Positions 53,601-59,344 of a stretch of DNA of 64,000 bases are shown one piece after another. Numbering within the stretch: the first letter of the stretch is position 1; each line of letters starts with the position of its first letter. The position numbers and the translations under genes are program-made. Under the pieces are notes generated by a model. That model saw nothing but the letters and a program-made list of their open reading frames with translations. It ran no database searches and had not been told where the DNA came from. This DNA comes from a virus: positions 35,694-99,693 of the IMG/VR virus record IMGVR_UViG_3300023223_001973. One strand, given 5' to 3'.

Positions 53601-54854
53601 TCTATAATCGCTCAGCTTGTATCTAAGGCAGCCACTGCCGACTGGGATACCTTTGTTAATACTACTGATTCTCTTGAGGCTATAAGGGATAGGGGTGACG
53701 TTGCCTGGATTACTGCTGCAGCAGGACCGACAGCCGCAGTAATTGCAGATGCTGTTTGGGACGAGGCAAGAGCAGGCCATGTCGCTGCTGGTTCCTTCGG
53801 AGAAGGTGTTGCTTCAGTTCAGGGTAGTGTGACGGGATCAGTCGCCTCTGTAACGGGTGCTGTTGGATCGGTTACCGGTGCTGTTGGCTCAGTTGCTGGA
53901 AATGTTGATGGTAATGTTACCGGTTCAATCGGTAGCCTTGCTGCGCAGGCTAAACTTGATGTTAATGCTGAAGTTGATACAGCCCTAACCGACATTGGTC
54001 TGGATCATCTGTTGTCAGCTGCCGTGGTTGGTGCCGATGTTACCGATAACTCCATCTTCGCACGGTTAGCATCCAGCGCCGCGACCGCTGACTGGGATAC
54101 CTTCGTCAATACGACCGAGTCCTTGCAGGCTATTCGAGATAGAGGGGATGTAGCCTGGATAACTGCCATTCCACCAACTGTTGGGGCGATTGCAGATGCC
54201 GTCTGGGATGAGGTTCTTGCTGGGCATTTGACAGCTGGAACCACTGGTAAGGCGCTTGATGATGCTAAGGATGCGGCTGATGCTGCAACCATTGCTGATG
54301 CTGTCTGGGATGAGGCCATGTCAGGGCACACGACTCTGGGCACCTTTGGTCAGTCCTTACAGAAGATCAGTTTTGGTACTGCTCAGGCTGGTGCGATCGG
54401 GTCGATTACTCTGGCTGCTTCATCAAGTGCCTTAGATGACTTCTTCAATAATGGTCTTATATGTATCACTGCTGGTGTGGGTGTTGGTCAGGCACGCAGG
54501 ATACTAGACTATGATGGCACTACTAAGGTGGTCACTGTTGCTAACAACTGGGTGACTGCTCCTGATGATACTACTGAGTATCTGATTATACCTCAGGCTG
54601 AGGTACAGGCAGATGTTACTCAGACTGACATTGATAACATTGTGGCCGCTGTCTTCTCCGAGACTGGGATAACTTCTTCTGGCACCAGGACCTTCCGTCA
54701 GTTAGTTAACATCCTGTTCGCCATTGCCTCTGGACGTTGGTTGCGTCGAAGTGCAACCTCTAATCTGTATGATATCTTTGATGAAGATGGTTCGACATTG
54801 CTCTTGACACTACAGCAGCTCTCTGCAACTGAGTATAGGACAATCTTCCCATGA
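50685..54854 (+). CDS. Very long tail fibre built of six repeats
   Basis: A 1389-residue protein. Six modules begin with (V/I)N-x-EVDTAL-x-D-x-GLDHL and continue through WDTFVN and ADAVWDE. A full unit is 143 residues (units 2 and 4). A non-repeat block of about 220 residues splits units 3 and 4 (LSCALPKFMQRPPAGNTAVL). A second module flanks the array, once near residues 143-200 (GVLLGQARRISDYNGTTKV) and once near 1260-1305 (GVGVGQARRILDYDGTTKV). This is an extended host-recognition fibre. It overlaps the next gene by ATGA. Confidence 0.85.
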   Translation: MYLGDYKEDDSLFFAWSTNDKDGASITRATDGTISVYRNAADAQSTAGITDAEDFDGLTGIHMCTIDLSSDSFYSVQGDYSVVLSAATIDGETVNAVLATFSIENRIAGGRGLASQARIDALGFVSGIVDDSGALVSSFISDLTEVTDDHFNDLVIIFTTGVLLGQARRISDYNGTTKVISVTPDLTDAPDFNDTFVIASASFLQVIAESLGTQAKADVNAEVDTALIDLGLDHLLSASVAGADVADNSIFARMVSSAGTADWDTFVNTTDSLQAIRDRGDAAWITAVPPTAAAIADAVWDEARAGHVAAGSFGAGVLVEDVNAAGLASINAEVDTALVDIGLDHLVFAAVVGADITDNSIIARMVSSAATADWDTFVNTTDSLQAIRDRGDTAWTTAAAGPTAAAIADAVWDEARAGHVAGGSFGEGVASVQGSVTGSVASVTGAVGSVAGNVDGNVTGSVGSLAAQAKLDVNAEVDTALSDIGLDHLLSAAVVGADVTDDSVFARLVSSAATADWDTFVNTTDSLQAIRDRGDVAWITAAAGPTAAAIADAVWDEAKADHTGATTFGDLGNKIDQVLSTTESNIRGADSDDLKTISDQVDGIQTTVDGISNVTRLSCALPKFMQRPPAGNTAVLVRIALKDLDGNMEDPDLNDLALKVYNSADVSRNAQLFKDQALTTVLDNSLYPSYKKTERVSVGVYEFYYKVESVATEEELTLEFTWVELSTPLIEFKSTQILDATNDINAIKAKTDLLDFTGVGGRLVADSEAISNSVAAADSVEANIGNLDAAITTRATPAQVNTEVDTALVDIGLDHLLSTSVAGADVTDNSIFARLASKAATADWDTFVNTDDSLEAIRDRGDAAWTSAAAGPSAADIADAVWDELRSGHVIAGSFGQGVASVQGSVTGSVASVTGAVGSVAGNVDGNVTGSIGSLAAQAKLDVNAEVDTALVDIGLDHLISAAVAGADVTDDSIIAQLVSKAATADWDTFVNTTDSLEAIRDRGDVAWITAAAGPTAAVIADAVWDEARAGHVAAGSFGEGVASVQGSVTGSVASVTGAVGSVTGAVGSVAGNVDGNVTGSIGSLAAQAKLDVNAEVDTALTDIGLDHLLSAAVVGADVTDNSIFARLASSAATADWDTFVNTTESLQAIRDRGDVAWITAIPPTVGAIADAVWDEVLAGHLTAGTTGKALDDAKDAADAATIADAVWDEAMSGHTTLGTFGQSLQKISFGTAQAGAIGSITLAASSSALDDFFNNGLICITAGVGVGQARRILDYDGTTKVVTVANNWVTAPDDTTEYLIIPQAEVQADVTQTDIDNIVAAVFSETGITSSGTRTFRQLVNILFAIASGRWLRRSATSNLYDIFDEDGSTLLLTLQQLSATEYRTIFP
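51339..54350 (+). repeat. Six-unit coding repeat array
   Basis: Units start at 51339, 51672, 52101, 53082, 53511 and 53961. Units 2 and 4 span 429 bases each; unit 5 spans 450 because of an extra in-frame copy of a 7-codon SVTGAVG-type module. Protein identity between units is high but codons differ at many synonymous sites. Confidence 0.85.
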
Positions 54855-55051
54855 CTCTGCTGAATAGGTTGAGGACCTTTGGTAGGTGGCCTCAGACAGG
54901 AGATAGGCTTGTACGGTTGAGGACCTTTGGTAGGTTTCCTCTCTCTGCTTCTCAAGAGATCTTTATTCGAGTTAAGGGTCTAGCCATGTCTGTAAGGGTA
55001 AAGGTGCAGAAGTTGTTAATACGTGTTAAAGGAAGGCGTATAAGGTCTTAG
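54851..55051 (+). CDS. Small basic repetitive protein
   Basis: A 66-residue, Arg/Lys-rich protein coupled to the fibre gene by ATGA. It repeats RLRTFGR twice (encoded by a perfect 21-base direct repeat at 54867 and 54915) and IRVKG twice. No family is recognised. It could be a fibre accessory. Confidence 0.5.
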   Translation: MTLLNRLRTFGRWPQTGDRLVRLRTFGRFPLSASQEIFIRVKGLAMSVRVKVQKLLIRVKGRRIRS

Positions 55052-55059
55052 GAGTAGTT

Positions 55060-55395
55060 GTGATAGACATACATCTTAAGTCAGGTGAAGCTTTCCCGAT
55101 TGAGTTTACCTTTGTGGACTCTGAAGGTGATCTTGTGGATGTTACTGAAGGTGCCTTCACCTTTACGATTAAAGAGGATGAGTTCGCTACTATCAATGAG
55201 GTTGAGATTGTTGATTCGGACCCTGCCTGGAATAAGGTTGATGTAGCAGACGGTAAGGTCATTCTTAGCCTTAGTAGTGCAAACCTGACACTGCCCCGTG
55301 GTAAACATAATGGAGAATGTAAGGTTGTTTTGGGAGTTAACGTGTTGAAATCAGAGTCAATCCGCTTCTGGGTTGGCACAGCGCTTTCAGCGTAG
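55060..55395 (+). CDS. Small beta-sandwich accessory protein, paralogue-like to 45194-45580
   Basis: A 111-residue protein starting at GTG 55060 with AGGAG upstream. LKSGEAFPIEFTFVDSEGDLV, then DGKVILSLSSANLTLPRGKH and a final SESIRFWVGTALSA follow the plan of the protein at 45194. It is probably a fibre or baseplate accessory of the BppU-N type. Confidence 0.6.
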   Translation: MIDIHLKSGEAFPIEFTFVDSEGDLVDVTEGAFTFTIKEDEFATINEVEIVDSDPAWNKVDVADGKVILSLSSANLTLPRGKHNGECKVVLGVNVLKSESIRFWVGTALSA

Positions 55396-55404
55396 GAGAA
55401 GGTT

Positions 55405-55824
55405 ATGCCGACTTATTTGAATTCTACTGCCGCTCGGGTTACTATTGGTGTTTTGACAATTGAGCCCGGACTGACCGCGGAATCCGATGTGTACATTCTC
55501 GCTAGTGAGTTACCTGCTGGCGTTACACTTCAATCTGATAGTCCTTTCTATAACGATGTGGTACTGTCCCAGCGTGTGGATGGTGGTGGTTCTCTTTCTA
55601 TTCCTGAGACTGTTGGATCTCAGTCTGTAAGGGGTGTTAAGGTTACCATCTTCTGTGTATCAGGCCAGTTTACTGTTACCTGGAACTCAGTCAGTAACGT
55701 ACCTGCAATTAACCTTGAGGCTGGGCAACAGATTGGAAGGGTCTTCCGTGATAGGGTGATAAAGTCTATTGAATTCAATGAGCTTGATGCTGGCATCCTC
55801 TCCGTGCTGGTTGTACGCCTTTAG
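55405..55824 (+). CDS. Small beta-rich virion protein
   Basis: A 139-residue protein with AGGAGAAGG before its ATG. It is beta-rich (AARVTIGVLTIEPGLTAESD, GVKVTIFCVSGQFTVTWNS), resembling small head-decoration or fibre-tip proteins. Its position after the fibres favours a fibre accessory. Confidence 0.6.
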   Translation: MPTYLNSTAARVTIGVLTIEPGLTAESDVYILASELPAGVTLQSDSPFYNDVVLSQRVDGGGSLSIPETVGSQSVRGVKVTIFCVSGQFTVTWNSVSNVPAINLEAGQQIGRVFRDRVIKSIEFNELDAGILSVLVVRL

Positions 55825-55852
55825 ATCTTTTCTCAGCTAGGAGGATACTTGC

Positions 55853-56104
55853 ATGGAAACAGTGATGCACGCAAAGGAGTGGTTCGAGTATGGCATTTTG
55901 GGTGTGATAGCCCTGTCCTTTGTCGCCTATGTGTGGTGGAATGCCAGGAACACCGCCAAGGTGCTGGACAAGAAGGATGAGTATATTATCAGGCTAAACG
56001 ACAAGCGTGAAGAGACTGCTGAGAAGTTCCAGAAGACTGTGGATGAGTTGACTCAGCAGATTAAAGACTTGTTGCAGATGCTTGACAGGAGGACTCCGAC
56101 ATGA
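55853..56104 (+). CDS. Membrane-anchored coiled-coil protein, inner spanin candidate
   Basis: An 83-residue protein with TAGGAGG before its ATG. One transmembrane segment (YGILGVIALSFVAYVWW, residues 13-29) is followed by a charged coiled coil (LNDKREETAEKFQKTVDEL). This is the layout of an Rz-type i-spanin, which bridges to an outer-membrane lipoprotein; one is encoded at 56849. It is shorter than typical i-spanins, so a holin-associated role is an alternative. It overlaps the next gene by ATGA. Confidence 0.6.
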   Translation: METVMHAKEWFEYGILGVIALSFVAYVWWNARNTAKVLDKKDEYIIRLNDKREETAEKFQKTVDELTQQIKDLLQMLDRRTPT

Positions 56105-56328
56105 AGATCTTCCAGTACTTGACTGGCCGGATCAAGGAGAAGAACCCCCCAGAGGATAAGGCATTGCAGGCTGAGGGTGCAGCCTTGGATACCTTTAACC
56201 GGGCATCATCGGATGCTAAGAAGAGGCAGACCGATATAGATGCCTTGAAGGTGAGGGTCAAGAAGAATGGGAAGCCTGACATCCTGAGTAATGGCGAGGA
56301 TGTAGGTGGTGAAGTATCACGCGTATAA
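56101..56328 (+). CDS. Small protein in the lysis region
   Basis: A 75-residue charged, helical protein coupled to the upstream gene by ATGA. No transmembrane segment and no known motif. Its role in lysis or structure is unknown. Confidence 0.55.
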   Translation: MKIFQYLTGRIKEKNPPEDKALQAEGAALDTFNRASSDAKKRQTDIDALKVRVKKNGKPDILSNGEDVGGEVSRV

Positions 56329-56367
56329 AAGTTCTACTCTGAAGGTTTCCCACTCTGGAGGAATTAC

Positions 56368-56667
56368 ATGGATATCACCAATATCTTTGGTGCTGCTGGT
56401 GGAGCAGCTATTCTGCTCACTGGTTTACTGGCTGCCTTACGTAAGGCTGGTGTTCCCACGAGGTTCATCCCTCTGATAGGTCTCACCCTGGGTGCAATCC
56501 TTGGTATCGTGGTATCTTCAACCGGATTGGTACCTGATCTGGCACTCTGGCAGGCTATTGTCTCTGGGGTTGCTGTTGCAGGAACCAGTGGTGGTGTCGT
56601 CTATGCTGTTCCGAAGGAACTGTTCAAGGAGTCCCCAAAAGTCCTACACCTTAAGAAGGAAGACTGA
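56368..56667 (+). CDS. Holin
   Basis: A 99-residue protein with TGGAGG before its ATG. Hydrophobic segments (AAGGAAILLTGLLAAL, FIPLIGLTLGAILGIVVSS and an AIVSGVAVAGTSGGVVYA stretch) suggest two or three membrane spans, with a charged C-terminus (KVLHLKKED). This fits a holin that makes inner-membrane holes at lysis. The next gene overlaps (TGATG). Confidence 0.75.
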   Translation: MDITNIFGAAGGAAILLTGLLAALRKAGVPTRFIPLIGLTLGAILGIVVSSTGLVPDLALWQAIVSGVAVAGTSGGVVYAVPKELFKESPKVLHLKKED

Positions 56668-56852
56668 TGGGTTGGGGCGATGCTATCTCCAGTGTTCCTA
56701 AGATCTTCTTGAAGCTCTGGGATCACTTCGCTAAGAAGAGGAAGGAAAAGAAGGAAGCACTGGTTGAGGCTAAGAAGAAAGTGGACGAAGGGGTGGAAGA
56801 GAGGGATCCATCGAAGATTACTGAAGGGTTTGATGAGGCGAACCGAGAATGA
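56667..56852 (+). CDS. Small charged helical protein
   Basis: A 61-residue protein coupled to the holin by TGATG. It is highly charged (KKRKEKKEALVEAKKKVDEG) with no membrane span. It overlaps the lipoprotein gene by ATGA. It may modulate lysis, but nothing in the sequence proves it. Confidence 0.55.
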   Translation: MGWGDAISSVPKIFLKLWDHFAKKRKEKKEALVEAKKKVDEGVEERDPSKITEGFDEANRE

Positions 56853-57076
56853 GATATCTTGCTCTTCTTCTGCTTCTGGTTTCTGCTGGCTGCCTATCCT
56901 CTGGTCCTACCGTTCTACATCCGATAGAAAAAGCTGATATCTTCAGCGTAATGAAGGGAGAGAAGATAACCCGAGCTGATGGCTCAGTGCTTATTGTTGA
57001 AAAGAATGGGTGGTTTCTCTCTGACTTCTACGTGAAAGCTGTAATGGATGCTAAGATCCGTGCTAAAACCAAATAG
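56849..57076 (+). CDS. Small lipoprotein, outer spanin candidate
   Basis: A 75-residue protein. The N-terminus MRYLALLLLLVSAGC is a signal peptide ending in a lipobox-like V-S-A-G-C, with Cys15 as the lipid site. The mature part is about 60 residues. It may pair with the protein at 55853 to fuse inner and outer membranes. It closes the lysis cassette; a terminator follows. Confidence 0.7.
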   Translation: MRYLALLLLLVSAGCLSSGPTVLHPIEKADIFSVMKGEKITRADGSVLIVEKNGWFLSDFYVKAVMDAKIRAKTK

Positions 57077-57130
57077 TTGATCGCTACAGTTCCTTTTTGG
57101 CCCCTCCAAAAGAGGACTGGTGCTGATCCG

Positions 57131-57169
57131 AGCCCCGGGGGTTCTCTTCTCCCCTTGGGGCTTGTTTTA
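57131..57169 (+). terminator. Rho-independent terminator after the lysis cassette
   Basis: AGCCCC at 57131 pairs with GGGGCT near 57156-57161, with an inner GGGG/CCCC pairing, then TTGTTTTATT. It ends the late structural and lysis unit. Confidence 0.85.
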
Positions 57170-57187
57170 TTAGTATGGATTCTCATA

Positions 57188-57195
57188 CGTATTAT
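57188..57195 (+). promoter_or_regulatory. Candidate phage promoter box CGTATTAT (copy 4)
   Basis: The octamer follows the terminator and lies 22 bases before the ATG at 57210, preceded by TCTCATA and followed by ATC as in copy 2. The transcript leader would be very short. The AGGTG ribosome site is at 57199-57203. Confidence 0.5.
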
Positions 57196-57209
57196 ATCAG
57201 GTGATTATG

Positions 57210-57686
57210 ATGCTCGACAAGGTAGGAATTGGTGAAGCTATTACTTTTAATAGTGCTGCCCCCTGTGACACCTGCAAGGCTCCTGAAGAGGAGTCTACCG
57301 AGCACAAGTCACCTTTCCACTGTAAGGGGTGTGGTGCTCTCCACTTTCCTCTCCAATATACAGGTGACAAGGTTGCTATTTGGCCTATTGATCCACCTGA
57401 TATGGTTGGTGACATCTGGATACCCGAGACTGCCCGTGAACCTAAGTACCTGGGCATTGTCCTCAATGTGGGTCCTGGCTACTATGTCAATGTAGCTAAA
57501 CCTTACCAGACTCCTAAGTATAAGTTCCGTGCTCCTAGTACGATGCTGGAGCCTAATACCGTGGTTGTTTTTGATGAGACTGTTCCATTCAAGATGGAGG
57601 TACGTGGTCTTGATGGCAAGATGCATTACATCACGCTGATGGGTGCTATGGATGTCATTATGTTCTGGGAAGAGATTGATGCCTAA
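57210..57686 (+). CDS. GroES-like co-chaperonin with N-terminal zinc ribbon
   Basis: A protein of about 158 residues. Residues 50-158 follow the cpn10 plan: TGDKVAIWPIDPP, a mobile-loop-like MVGDIWIPETARE, YLGIVLNVGPG, then TVVVFDET and YITLMGAMDVIMF. Such proteins cap GroEL; T4 gp31 and RB49 CocO are phage examples that help fold the capsid protein. The N-terminus adds Cys 19, 22, 38 and 41, a zinc-ribbon pattern not typical of GroES. Starts at GTG 57201 or ATG 57207 are possible, but AGGTG at 57199-57203 favours ATG 57210. Confidence 0.7.
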   Translation: MLDKVGIGEAITFNSAAPCDTCKAPEEESTEHKSPFHCKGCGALHFPLQYTGDKVAIWPIDPPDMVGDIWIPETAREPKYLGIVLNVGPGYYVNVAKPYQTPKYKFRAPSTMLEPNTVVVFDETVPFKMEVRGLDGKMHYITLMGAMDVIMFWEEIDA

Positions 57687-57933
57687 CTTTCGAGAGATGA
57701 CTGCGGATGACCATGTGAAATATTATGCTGCCACGATAGCTGGTGGTGTGATGGCCAACTCTCGGTGGGATAACCCTACGGATAATATGCTACGTGAGCG
57801 TGTAGCAGATGCTATTGTGGATATGGCTTGGGAACTGCACAAGGCATTGAATCGTCGTGCTGGGGGTGAGAAGCCACAAGTGTCGGTTGACTCTGGCGAA
57901 CCTGACCATCTTGGTTGGGGAGACGCCCAATGA
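57679..57933 (+). CDS. Small helical protein of unknown function
   Basis: ATG at 57679 with GGGAAGAG upstream; it overlaps the upstream gene by 8 bases. About 84 residues (FREMTADDHVKYYAATIAGG, then ERVADAIVDMAWELHKALNR). It looks like a small helical protein. No family is recognised. Confidence 0.6.
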   Translation: MPNFREMTADDHVKYYAATIAGGVMANSRWDNPTDNMLRERVADAIVDMAWELHKALNRRAGGEKPQVSVDSGEPDHLGWGDAQ

Positions 57934-58271
57934 CTCTTGAAGAAGACATCAAGAAGCTGGCTGCCCATAAGGATCCTACTCCCGAAGAGCGTCGCAAGGT
58001 GATGTTAGCATTGGTTGCTCGGGAGATTGCAATAGTGGGTGAGTGGATGGTCATGGAGGGTGTTCCCACTTTGGGGCCTGGAATGTCTATCAAGCTTCTG
58101 GAAATTGTTGATGAGATGATGAAGAAAGTAGACAATTTACCTACTCCTGAGACTAAAGAAATGGTAGTGAAGTATGCTGGCATCATTCGTATGACTGCTG
58201 TACTGTTGGGCAGCGCTTCCGGAGCTGTTATTGCACAGTTGGCTGATGTCTTGGGGAAGAAGGATGCCTGA
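57930..58271 (+). CDS. Small helical protein of unknown function
   Basis: ATG at 57930 in an ATGA overlap, with TTGGGGAGA upstream. About 113 residues, largely helical (EEDIKKLAAHKDPTPEERRK, LLEIVDEMMKKVDNL). The C-terminus is hydrophobic (AVLLGSASGAVIAQLADVLG) and may be membrane-associated or a helical bundle. No family is recognised. Confidence 0.6.
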   Translation: MTLEEDIKKLAAHKDPTPEERRKVMLALVAREIAIVGEWMVMEGVPTLGPGMSIKLLEIVDEMMKKVDNLPTPETKEMVVKYAGIIRMTAVLLGSASGAVIAQLADVLGKKDA

Positions 58272-58443
58272 GGAAACTAAGAAGCAAGAGAAGTGTCTTC
58301 ACTGTGGTGAAGAGATTACTACTGAGAACCAGATGTTTACTTGCATCGACTGTGAGACAGATGGTTGTCCGAAGTGTATCATGCCTCATGGTATAGGTAC
58401 TAAGTGCGACCTCTGTATGCAGACATGGGACGATGATGAGTGA
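58264..58443 (+). CDS. Small zinc-finger protein
   Basis: ATG at 58264 with GGGAAGAAGG upstream. About 59 residues containing CLHCGEEI, CIDCETDGCPKC and CDLC, so up to eight Cys for one or two zinc sites (ribbon or treble-clef-like). It ends by overlapping the nuclease gene. It may be a small nucleic-acid or protein adaptor. Confidence 0.65.
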   Translation: MPEETKKQEKCLHCGEEITTENQMFTCIDCETDGCPKCIMPHGIGTKCDLCMQTWDDDE

Positions 58444-59344
58444 TATTGTCATAGTGGACTTCTCTTGGCTGTTCTATCGTTCCTTCCATGCCTTTCAGGA
58501 CCTGGAGTACAAGCGTGGGAATTGGATAATCAAGACTGGTGGCATGTTCGGCTGCCTCCGTGAATTGAAGTATGCCTATGACAAGTTTCAATGTATGATC
58601 CTGGTTGCCATTGAGCCCCCCGACAATACAGCAAGGACTAGTCTATTTGAGGAATACAAGGCTGATAGGGACCGTCCTGATGATATAAGTGTCTGTTGGG
58701 ATGATACTATCAAGGCTGCTGCCCTGTTCCCCTTCGTGAAGATTGTCTCTGCTAAAGCTGGTGAGGCTGATGATGTTATCTATTCTCTGGCCCAACAGTG
58801 CATCCCTCACTGTGATCGTGTCCTACTTAAGGCCAATGATAATGACCTGCTTCAGATTGGTGAGTTTGAAGAAGCTCAGTCTAAGGTGCATTTCCTCGGT
58901 AGTAAGAACAGCCTGATCTCTATCACTGACAAATCCCAGAAGGCATTCCCTGATGTGACCGGCAGAAGTCTGGCTATGTTCCGGTCTATCTGTGGTGACA
59001 AGTCTGACAATCTGGATGGTCCTATTCAGAGGTTTCCCAAGCGTGTAGCCTCGATAATAGCGGAGAAGTTCGAGACTCCTGGTCAGTGTGTTTCTCTGAT
59101 GGGTGACATGAGCCCTGTTATGCTGGCTCGTCACTTCGGGAATGATAAGACTGCGCACAAGTATCTGGCTCTACTGTTGCAGAAGTTTACCATCTGGGAC
59201 CGTAACTACCAGATCATGAAGTTGCGACCTGTTGAGGTTATCTATCCTGAGATTGATCATATCCTGGTAGGCGACCTTGTTGAGATGTATGGTATGATCT
59301 CCATGTCGCGTATGTTAAGTAATGATCCTAACCCCTCTTCTTGA
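58433..59344 (+). CDS. 5'-3' exonuclease or RNase H, FEN-like
   Basis: A 303-residue protein. The FEN signature is spread along it: IVIVDFSWLFYRSF with Asp9, YKADRDRP at 75-82, GEADD at 110-114, KANDND at 133-138 and CGDKSDN at 187-193. This matches T4 RNase H and T5 exonuclease, which remove RNA primers and 5' flaps. ATG 58433 or 58436 may be used. It overlaps its neighbours on both sides. Confidence 0.88.
   Translation: MMSDIVIVDFSWLFYRSFHAFQDLEYKRGNWIIKTGGMFGCLRELKYAYDKFQCMILVAIEPPDNTARTSLFEEYKADRDRPDDISVCWDDTIKAAALFPFVKIVSAKAGEADDVIYSLAQQCIPHCDRVLLKANDNDLLQIGEFEEAQSKVHFLGSKNSLISITDKSQKAFPDVTGRSLAMFRSICGDKSDNLDGPIQRFPKRVASIIAEKFETPGQCVSLMGDMSPVMLARHFGNDKTAHKYLALLLQKFTIWDRNYQIMKLRPVEVIYPEIDHILVGDLVEMYGMISMSRMLSNDPNPSS

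Noticed and set aside
51339-54350. CRISPR-like array
   Set aside because: Repeats are long, coding, diverged in DNA and in frame; they are protein modules of a fibre.
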